From Thalassospira australica (GTDB lineage: Bacteria; Pseudomonadota; Alphaproteobacteria; Rhodospirillales; Thalassospiraceae): a stretch of 64,000 nucleotides of DNA. Shown here one piece after another: positions 61,101-64,000 of this stretch. Every line of letters starts with the position of its first letter. The stretch's first letter is position 1. The position numbers were made by a program, and so were the translations under genes. The notes beneath the pieces are model-generated. The model did no database searches. It was not told the origin of the DNA and saw nothing but the letters and a program-made list of their open reading frames with translations. The stretch lies in NCBI RefSeq assembly GCF_000763295.1, contig NZ_JRJE01000004.1, positions 1 through 64,000 of the forward strand. Direction: 5' to 3'.

Positions 61101-62977
61101 ACTGCAAAAACGACATCTCGATCTTTGTGCGAGATGTTCCTGAACAGATGACCGTGGCTCTCGATTATTACGCCGACATGTTTGATCGCGATTCCATGAA
61201 CGATCTTTGTCGCGCCTTTGCCGAGACACTTGAGCATATGGTGAATTCCGAAACCCGATTGATCCGGGATATCGACTTTGTGTCTGGATCACCGCTTTCC
61301 AAACTGCGCCACTGGCACAATGAGCCCGAAACGCAAGCTGGCGCGATGTCGAGCCCCGCGATATTGAATGCGAATAGCTCAGAAACTGTCAGTGTGATCG
61401 CAGAGATCTTCAGCGAAGTTTTCAAAAAGCAGATCACTGATCCTGCGACAAGTTTCGTGAAGCTTGGCGGCCACAGCCTGCTTGCGATCCGGATCGTCAA
61501 CCGTATTGCTGATCGCACCGGTTCACGTATTAGCATGGCCGATTTCTTTGCCCATCCGACCGTCGCCGGACTTGCGGGACTGATTGATCGCAACCAAGGC
61601 GACGAAACGAACCAACAAGACGCACGCATTCCTATTGCCCCCGACATGGCCGTTTATCCGGCAAGTCACGCGCAGAAGCGCCTTTATCTGTTGTCCGAAA
61701 TGGCACATGACAGTGGTGCGTATGGCATGCTCTATGTCCTGCGCTGTGACGGGACGCTGAAACAAGATGCCCTAAGGACCGCACTGACAAGTTTGGTGGA
61801 ACGGCACGAACCACTGCGTACCGCTTTTGAACAAGGCGATGATGGCATTTACCAACGTATCACCACGGCCTCGGCCCCGGATGTTACGGTTCACAACATC
61901 GCAGTGCAGCCCGATCCGGTGCGCGAAGCCCTTCGTCTTACTCGCGAAGAGGCTGCCACACCGATCGATTTGGATCAGCCGCCGCTTATTCGTGCATCAA
62001 TTATAAACGTCGCGGATGATGAACAGCTTCTTGTCATCGCAACACATCACATTGTCGGTGATGGCTGGTCATCACGCATTCTGGTTCAAGAACTTGGTAT
62101 TTTCTATCAGGCTGCGCTGAACAACCCGGTTGCGGACCTTCCGGCCCTTCCGATCACCTATAAGGACTTTGCCTATTGGCAGTCCCAACAGGATTGGTCG
62201 GATGCGGCTAATTACTGGCGGGAAAAACTGTCCGGTGCGCCAGATCAGATTGCACTGCCGTTCGACCACAAACAGCCTGATGTTCAATCCTACCGCGGCG
62301 CGCATGTACATATGGGGATTGATGATGACGTTCTGGCCGGATTGAATTCACTTGCACGTGCGCACAATGCGACGCTTTCCTCGGTTGGCATGGCGCTGTT
62401 CTCCGCGATGTTGTACCGACTGACGCGTCAGGAAGATCTTGTCATCGGCATGGGTGTTGCGAGCCGCGAGAAGACCGAAACCGAAGGCTTGATTGGCTTC
62501 TTCGTTAATGTATTGCCAATCCGTGTGCAGCTCGATGCCGAGACGGAGCTTGATACCCTGATTGACCACATTCACGTCAATCTGACTGAAGCCCTGGATC
62601 GCCAAGATTATCCGTTTGATGAGCTTGTCCGTGCCGTCGCCCCAAAGCGCAACACCAATAGGCAGCCGCTTGTGAATGTCGTGTTTGAATATCAACGGTT
62701 TGGTGCACTTGGTGGTGAAGAAACAACGCAGCCAGGCTTGCCCATGCTAGCGCCAGATCAACCCGGTATGCTGTCAGACAAAATGGATGCGTTTGTCGAC
62801 AACGCGACGGCAAAACATGATGTGATCCTTTTCCTGCAAGAAGAAGATGGAAAAGCACGCTTCACATTGGAATATGATACTGATCTGTTTGATCATGAGA
62901 CGATGCAGAAATGGCTCGGATTCCTGACAAGATTTGCTGCTGCAGCAGCGCAGAGCCATACGAATAAGAATGCTTAA
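46163..62977 (+). CDS. Hybrid NRPS-PKS megasynthase (C-T-AT-C-A-T-C-A-T-KS-DH-KR-T-T-C-T-C)
   Basis: A 5604-residue assembly-line enzyme. The start is TTG with GAAGGGA 7 bases upstream. Order (approximate residues): C1 (10-440, HHIVCDG at 148), T1 (Ser501), AT (660-985, Ser760), C2 (1005-1430, DHICFDG at 1140), A1 (1440-1940), T2 (Ser1991), C3 (2050-2480, HHAICDG at 2175), A2 (2500-2985), T3 (Ser3054), KS (3115-3545, Cys3285), DH (3715-3990, H3728, D3892), KR (4025-4390, Ser4290, Tyr4303), T4 (Ser4435), T5 (Ser4530), C4 (4610-5030, HHVLADG at 4741), T6 (Ser5105), C5 (5160-5590, HHIVGDG at 5295). Codes predict Val (A1) and Ser (A2). The Ser unit would be extended with malonate and dehydrated. 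There is no AT after the KS and no A in the first and C4-T6 modules. It ends in a C domain, so the peptide passes to the next gene. The thalassospiramide-like logic is inferred. Confidence 0.95.
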   Translation: MQEEQRDVVAGTDSIFYPLTSPQAAIWLDMVRGHDPSRYNICNVFDFKGALNVGKLRQAIVQTDHENDALRLCFAVRNGELQQHFAPTNRPIEFEVIDLQFEVDPERIARQKVAQFRERVFDLENGENCRHQVLRLSETRYWWARVYHHIVCDGYGGHLMAERNAAIYNALKSDEAIPDCPFKSYRTFIETDNAYPQTATYARDVAYWRERLTPDRSPTSLTTLPIHAPQKDAQVTIPLSTETLDALNVTARNAGTTPTAILMGLFAIFLGKVTGEREPMWNLPILNRLGREERETPGAFSCIIPYTVKLDEQKSILELSDQIFKQSRGDIRHVRMSPVRMRDAGLGLRSLTATGATFNSLDAATAIHFDDLSVRRINVYHGPADDIGLAFFSETISPSEQKSELIWQYDANRIDAQTTQALTAAFSRLLDIVLANPDQKIGVLLDQIDIDPVHVEALRPKGSNETFAARLATYVKDVWAGILEIDDLEIDENLIVAGAHSLLLPRAQSIFAELADRVIKLEEMHEYPTAQSFANNLIKTSSRLDETRLKAAIDRLVTHSTKAKTAAKPTVPLQWKDGTIILPFAARSRDELDKNLSTALRRLEQGAAPENLGDLGQATPHQPESCERSVIVGVSTESIINSLGRPDDHGHLIGRVDAPQNSIVLLFPGQGAQRPGMARAPYDADPVSAQLIDAACKSVVRHSGPSDLRDLLLYADQSTASIEKLIRTDYTQPALFITEYAKANWLMRLGIKPTALLGHSIGEYVAACLAGVMQFDDALRLVVIRGKLMSQTEPGAMFALSMTEDEVDEILTRFGSDLSLAAKNGPRQFVVAGSLSVIDAVEAHIAETGKKGRRLIVSRAFHSKMMEPVLDRFRNAFDQIELHAPTIEIQSNLTGTALRPEDATNPDYWVSHLRNTVRFADNINQLKTSHPDALYVECGFGNTASRLATVNGIASTQCIALHTDLNAGATDADQQASPNPLAIGLANLWLHGVGIEFGDGSADPTYPWAQVEDERGAVITSFQPHPAVAGQWLARRDLPSDDSYHIVVSFRLPFDTSFDALKTAFEKVVASYDSFRSTFVERNGELLQRVHESMSVPINVVEHLEDIRHGLFDLKNGPLLRVGYLAQTSVSPPIVVIAIDHICFDGQSLPLLEKAVISALGNDGSEFPKQNSREIAKLSLEALEGQRGALGAAFWKERSELLLGPSLPKNAETRASNTVKRCFVQLDEAQVNALETVRTHLGTATPTALWNALVLATVAHYKTGNAAVIGQPFSGRVAPETREAIGCFANVLPIAIKPDMSAGIGALAQQISREMLSIMDVQDYPLLRIIKDLSVIEQRHVDLPFDIVSTIEINPDLYEIDDVDFGGGKFPLMATLAKFGAGTFLSIEHFTSLYSESWAERFAHSLLSLITSLAENPDKPLSAVDFLPAGERNRLINEFNDTASEYPRDEGLGSLLAKQISDDRQADKTAIDDGKSRITYAELGILLSDVSGKLAQIGVKSGDTVAFASERNLDAILAMLGIVWHGAVYLPIDKSLPANAIAELMEECGATTLLFDAAEKDRLAQLSDRFKVAPLPKGDLKSGVEFKAPDERRGDDLAYVMFTSGSTGKPKGVLVPNRGIVRLVVNNKTLPFDEHDVIAQAASLGFDAATLEIWAALLNGGRLFVLENDALFDLSALGDKLRDAGVTTMWMTASLFNLIADVAPEAFKPLRRLMSGGEALSPVHLRKVRAACPDVALINGYGPTENTTFTCTHLITEHDLETGLIPIGRPIGNTRVYVLDDAGHLVPTDVWGELYAAGDGLALGYTGAPERTKKAFVQIPGIDEERLYKTGDRVRWRADGNIEFGGRGDGQVKIRGHRIELNAIEEKLLALDDIRNVCVMPIGQGADAFLGAAIASDHDVRDAWVSVLARDFPDYMVPERFVVLEHLPVNANGKVDRKKLQAILAEEEQVNAASPESDNALEAFVIKQFGVLFPNKAITAATDFFALGGHSLIAMRLAGMIEEETGYRPKLQEIFAARTPANMALLAAKHQTQPKQTALASKTDTKFALSSGQARLWVLQRMEPELAVYSVPVTLDIAGPVDAAALQRALHKLEERQHALRLRFKSDPDHPDGVSQYLAPVGSLEMIHHHMDAAAADTFIATEAVRPFDLNDASMVRAQLITVADDRHCLMITLHHAICDGWSMPILLSELTELYHAELAGTAAKLPKIERHYEDFVSWQRDYLNGPEGQEALGRWKERLAQLPEPLNLPSDFPRPVERKFAGDFYEFELGAATTRLIEQTAQRFGVTAFNTLTALLQVLLYRHCGQSDVAMGMLVAGREHSSLDRLVGFFVNTVLIRQKLDPDARFESHLAQTQKVILDAVSDHAIPFEDVVNAVKAPRDLSRNPLFDVLVAWQDNLPGGAKLGDANATVREIEFPFSKFDLGFYFWRDDSALCGSVEFDTGLFERPTITSLIERLETLCQSALGDSVDVPLRELTILPERERAQIGSFNATQTDLPIDRSISEPFLDQVAAIPERVAVQDDVEALSYHQFARRAAGIAKLLKDKSIKPGDVVGVAIRRSVNMLAAIHGILLSGAAYSPLDPDHPEQRRKDMLDDLGDGWVITTSDLAHLFDADRTILVDGSEDADIPALSNGPNDLAYVLFTSGSTGRPKGVEIAHRGVLNRILWMQDEFPLGTGDVILQKTPITFDVSVWELFWWSWTGSKVVLPPPGAERDPAQIADAIHDNRVTTMHFVPSMLSAFLTAVESGMVDLNKLASLRRVFASGEALDASVVRRFNALLFERFGTELHNLYGPTEATVDVTWQACSPQTTGDVVPIGKPIANTTVQILSSDFKPLPIGVVGEIILGGPQIALGYRNRAELSAEKFPADPSDRGDRLYRTGDLGRWRRDGTVEYLGRIDHQVKIRGFRIEIGEVEVALESHPKVERAPVIVASVAGLNELHAFILPSGNIDAISLRDHLRSRLPQYMIPARFFAIDHLPMTSSGKVDRKALKGTPIRARSTSAGAKAPSTASATATGTENSKSLEAKVAKLWAEILPEVTPIRDDGFFDIGGNSLLLLRLFEKFEANWPGRVGIADLFANPTIAKQAELISEDATSPSNLGTLASDAPILANNEPIAVIGMAVQVAGADTIDGFWDDIAAGRDLVRALPEAREADTREILGAIGRPVPNKFREIAYLDHLFEFDAQRFRLSPIDAGLLDPEQRLFIETTLMAVEDSGYGGNALRSQKVGVFAGGGTSPIWRMAMDQISPSKAEQAFALNVPSNIVTRLSFLKDWHGPANIVDTACSSTLVAVHQACQQLRDGSCTVAIAGGAKILPCPPDADSSFTIDSSTARTRAFDAHADGTGVGEGSVVFVLKPLSNALQDGDTIHAIIRGSAVNQDGASSGAAAPNPLMQAEVIRDAARAADIELSTVSYFEAHGTGTSLGDPIEIDGLTRAFKDRKPAQNRAFIGSGKGNYGHLDGTAGALGLARAIMVLRHDQAPPQPHFEAPNPKINFDHAPVVVTNKLAKLPDQGTPRRAGVSSFGLSGINAHILIEAAPERSKHYEADQNKEAALVFALSAGSPEALRTYATNLHHRISNDASLSLKDIAFTLATGRDRLKYGIAFAADHRADLLEQLLDIATGITTPSMQAENDDAPVCEVVTAKTADADKQAAHYLAGGALHWPSNIKARRLSLPPAPFTRKSFKPTFEKRAKAVSNDMLQGPVSTPSAHVFSVAIDDPRFWPLQDHKLNGQPTLVGMAVPALIAKAATKLRADDTAPINISNLVWHTALVANAVPDGNVSLSFADDGSVELGGRLKNGKWRVFATATWQSDPQATAPKSGFADIRARARLQVPVNDFSGKYGSIEISDRWDCNQSLHISKRQDAAIKHLRLKPEYRGDLADWLVHPALADVACSIPLMTLDSGYVPVGVDQVTVYGVQSNEVYACFEQYKNGYGEVALYDVKTEQLVMLASGLNFAKSGERAEQLRPQILETVWRISPVSTANIQEDFLFITDADDPSCQTGYRTIRVDQITKDSLSGVSHAVLMLSPNEDSAHRTANALRKILQNMQGRLRLIVAGCGAYGIADDLIAINPGQSAVAGVALAAAREEPQLQLSYLDIPGNALLDQLGKELAIPPATDPIVLYRNGQRYVRDLTLATSDRKKEETSWPTSGVCVVTGGTGGFSIALLEEFANNGKVRLALLGRRDEDSLDDPTKAKLTDLRNQGLSISVHACDVADAVSLGKALETVRTNHGPIRAVVHAAGIADGEFLVRRDMAKFDNILAAKMVGALNLDRLTRDDAIAAFVMFGSLTAISGAPGQTAYCAANAFLDGLAHQRKADGKAALTIDWCALSEQGMAARHNVLLEDGAWISPKDAKTIWRDAIRLTSAQLTVVDPSLVQTRNATQSAATRKVAKGAPQSVTLSARQQIAAIWAEALGYDSVDANDDFFALGGDSITGMQIVDRMNNTLGTELSISDLFSAPTTAAIAELAGMPETGFVKPQPAPAMEPTATNSQGDKAPYAAIIAIWADALGYDTIDPDEDFFALGGDSITGMQIVDRIAKDLRLDVSLTDLFEQSTISKLAAKLLDTSEATPPDVSGGMNEAPTTLTPKTGVNVEPTTIDPRKAPKLDRYPISLEQLSVLNASQKGNMGTAFNLPHAFVIDPSVDLNRLKEAIREVTKRENVLRTRIIHNASEESWHMGIIAPEDALASLDLDVRRVEGSLSEACVAQIRPFDLDDGVPVRWMLLQDQFGKNALFFDIHHVLADGFTTERILGEVVYVFSGKALPPLGYQLNDYAWWSQNEENTKRIAAARNYWQSIYAESLPKLDLPSDRPRPAYHSFNGAITSLVIDQDLLAKARKFASSNHVTMYTLVMATWFTLLGRLAKTNDVVISVPVDARDATGFRDTLGMMVSLLPMRMQFDGTENVADLLARMQRHHIEAMRHRAYFLDQLLHDLAPPAAPDRTLLSEVSVSYMNFESTGVGQDIVKIASEGIEVHRHHCKNDISIFVRDVPEQMTVALDYYADMFDRDSMNDLCRAFAETLEHMVNSETRLIRDIDFVSGSPLSKLRHWHNEPETQAGAMSSPAILNANSSETVSVIAEIFSEVFKKQITDPATSFVKLGGHSLLAIRIVNRIADRTGSRISMADFFAHPTVAGLAGLIDRNQGDETNQQDARIPIAPDMAVYPASHAQKRLYLLSEMAHDSGAYGMLYVLRCDGTLKQDALRTALTSLVERHEPLRTAFEQGDDGIYQRITTASAPDVTVHNIAVQPDPVREALRLTREEAATPIDLDQPPLIRASIINVADDEQLLVIATHHIVGDGWSSRILVQELGIFYQAALNNPVADLPALPITYKDFAYWQSQQDWSDAANYWREKLSGAPDQIALPFDHKQPDVQSYRGAHVHMGIDDDVLAGLNSLARAHNATLSSVGMALFSAMLYRLTRQEDLVIGMGVASREKTETEGLIGFFVNVLPIRVQLDAETELDTLIDHIHVNLTEALDRQDYPFDELVRAVAPKRNTNRQPLVNVVFEYQRFGALGGEETTQPGLPMLAPDQPGMLSDKMDAFVDNATAKHDVILFLQEEDGKARFTLEYDTDLFDHETMQKWLGFLTRFAAAAAQSHTNKNA
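48140..49117 (+). other. Relocated acyltransferase (AT) domain of the megasynthase
   Basis: FPGQGAQ near residue 667, the catalytic serine in GHSIGEYVAA at 760, and RAFHSKM at 862 (the HAFH-like motif of malonyl-specific ATs, against YASH for methylmalonyl). It sits between the first carrier and the Val-module C domain, not after the KS, where cis-AT modules keep it. Confidence 0.88.
50480..51982 (+). other. Adenylation domain A1, predicted valine
   Basis: Core motifs present: FTSGSTGKPKG near 1603, the GYGPTEN core motif and NANGKVDRK at the end. Reading the ten pocket positions by alignment to GrsA gives DALWMGGTFK, close to the valine code DAFWIGGTFK. The alignment was done by eye. Confidence 0.75.
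53660..55117 (+). other. Adenylation domain A2, predicted serine
   Basis: FTSGSTGRPKG near 2644, LYGPTEATVD, and SSGKVDRKA at the end. The pocket reads DVWHFSLVDK, identical to the L-serine code of EntF. A strong prediction, subject to correct by-eye alignment. Confidence 0.85.
55505..59332 (+). other. PKS block KS-DH-KR
   Basis: KS with Cys3285 in DTACSS, HGTGT at 3418 and GNYGH near 3457. A ~170-residue linker without AT follows, then DH with a His in QDHKLNG and an Asp in HPALADVA. KR has the TGGTGGFS nucleotide motif (last Gly replaced by Ser), Ser4290 and Tyr4303. Linker features recall trans-AT type modules. Confidence 0.85.
59360..59887 (+). other. Tandem carrier domains T4-T5
   Basis: Two adjacent carrier domains, both with FFALGGDSITGMQIVDR around the phosphopantetheine Ser (4435 and 4530), 95 residues apart. 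Their near-identity at DNA and protein level points to recent internal duplication. Confidence 0.88.
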
Positions 62978-62989
62978 AGGGACGTATCA

Positions 62990-64000
62990 ATGAAAATCGC
63001 TGATTTTGATTTCGACAGTCTGGAAACGTCCCTGCCCGAAGCCGCAGAAACACCCGCAGCGCAACTCGGAAGCATCATTGATGCTGTCGCCGATGTCGTC
63101 GCCAAGCATCCCGAGCGGATCGCCATCAAGGATGAGGCTCAGGATATTTCCTATGAGGTTCTTGATCGCGAAAGCAACCGGATCGCCAATTTCATCATCG
63201 GTCTGAACCTGCCCCAAGACGCCATGATTGGCGTCATGACCGGACGTAATCATTTCTACATTTCGGCCATCCTCGGCATTCTTAAGGCCGGGCATCCGTT
63301 TGTGCCACTTGATCCGGCAACCCCCTTGATCCGTCGTATTGCCATTGCCAACAATGCGTCCATTCCGCTTGTCTTGGCTGATGCCGAACATGTGGGGGAT
63401 CTTCACCAATTGCAGTGGCGGTGTGATGGCGTTGAACACATTCTGTGCATCGACCGCGAAAATATTGATGCGATCTCGGAAACGCCGGGTTCACTGATGT
63501 CGGTTGAACTGTGGGATCACCTTGCTGGCGATGATGCAGACAACGTTTTGGCCGGTGGGTGGAAAAGCGCATTCACCGGACAACCGATTGCGCAAGAAGC
63601 CATGGACGCATTTGGCGCAAATGCACGTAACAAGATCGCCAATCTGGTATCCAAAGACGCGCATGTGCTTGAAATAGGCTGTGCTTCGGGCTTTACCATG
63701 AAGCATGTCGCACCGGTCGTCGGAAAATATGTTGCAACCGATCTGTCCCGGCGGAACGTTGAACGTACCGAAGAACTTGCCATCAAGTCAGGCATGACGC
63801 ACGTCATGGGCCGCCAGTTGGCCGCGCACGACATTGATGTTTTCGAGGAACAATCATTTGATCTGATCATTCTCAATAGCGTCGTCGAAAACTTCCCGGG
63901 CTTTGGCTATCTCCGTCAGGTTCTTAACAAGGCTGCCAAATTGCTGGCACCGGGTGGTGCGATTTATCTTGGCAATATCTGGGATGCAGACCGCAAGTCG
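62990..64000 (+). CDS. NRPS gene with adenylation domain interrupted by methyltransferase (runs off window)
   Basis: Starts at ATG 62990, 12 bases after the megasynthase stop, with AAAGGGA spanning that stop codon, so the two are translationally linked. 337 codons are visible and open to the window end. Residues ~1-165 are the N-terminal part of an adenylation domain (a2-like ILGILKAGHPFVPLDPATP near 90-106). Then WKSAFTGQPIAQEAMD introduces a SAM-dependent methyltransferase with LEIGCASG at 227-234 and FDLIILNSVVENFP. No a3 SGSTG motif precedes it, so the insertion lies between a2 and a3, unlike the common a8-a9 site. It would activate and probably N-methylate an amino acid for the C5 domain encoded upstream. 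Substrate and rest of gene are outside the window. Confidence 0.85.
   Translation, partial: MKIADFDFDSLETSLPEAAETPAAQLGSIIDAVADVVAKHPERIAIKDEAQDISYEVLDRESNRIANFIIGLNLPQDAMIGVMTGRNHFYISAILGILKAGHPFVPLDPATPLIRRIAIANNASIPLVLADAEHVGDLHQLQWRCDGVEHILCIDRENIDAISETPGSLMSVELWDHLAGDDADNVLAGGWKSAFTGQPIAQEAMDAFGANARNKIANLVSKDAHVLEIGCASGFTMKHVAPVVGKYVATDLSRRNVERTEELAIKSGMTHVMGRQLAAHDIDVFEEQSFDLIILNSVVENFPGFGYLRQVLNKAAKLLAPGGAIYLGNIWDADRKS

Overview
This window looks like chromosome of a marine alphaproteobacterium of the Rhodospirillales, most plausibly Thalassospira or a close relative. That is an inference from moderate GC, the gyrA-coaD-cyclophilin run, TRAP-type binding proteins, many chemoreceptors, alphaproteobacterial REP-like palindromes and the biosynthetic locus at the right end. 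No 16S gene is present to confirm it.

Layout. 1-3200: a lipoprotein, uracil phosphoribosyltransferase (upp) and a SPOR-domain envelope protein. 3200-3850: a non-coding gap with a strong candidate small RNA on the minus strand. 3850-13400: a PAS-containing chemoreceptor, aminopeptidase N, a LuxR-type response regulator, an AI-2E family permease, an AraC regulator next to a LysE-type exporter, and a HigA-like antitoxin remnant. 13400-22500: an unknown secreted protein, a large SSS-type sensor kinase, a small conserved-looking protein, two tandem Tat-exported TRAP binding proteins and a lysozyme-like protein. 22600-30500: a globin-coupled chemoreceptor, then an iron-type uptake block (AraC regulator, TonB-dependent receptor, DUF2218 protein, exbB-exbD-exbD-tonB). 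30700-35200: two identical tRNA-Lys genes and the gyrA-coaD-cyclophilin operon. 35400-37650: a DMT transporter, a small possibly iron-regulated protein and a GNAT acetyltransferase.

37670-45300 is an accessory stretch. A DUF547 gene and a duplicated DUF547 3' fragment flank a membrane/coiled-coil gene split by one in-frame stop from an OmpA-like tail. REP-like palindromes, a metalloprotease-like protein that has lost its HExxH, pyrC, a Tat-exported serine hydrolase and a binding protein with a stop in its signal peptide follow. Short motif copies (AAATCTGTCCCC type) mark recombination-prone edges.

45300-64000: an ~860 bp non-coding gap, then a 5604-residue hybrid NRPS-PKS reading C-T-AT-C-A-T-C-A-T-KS-DH-KR-T-T-C-T-C. 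It continues into a second, truncated gene whose adenylation domain is interrupted by a methyltransferase. The codes read as Val and Ser. The KS-DH-KR after Ser would give a gamma-amino alpha,beta-unsaturated acid, a reactive warhead, followed by an N-methylated residue. This logic resembles the thalassospiramide family known from Thalassospira. The relocated acyltransferase, two modules without A domains, tandem carriers and the apparent a2-a3 interruption make it the most interesting locus here.
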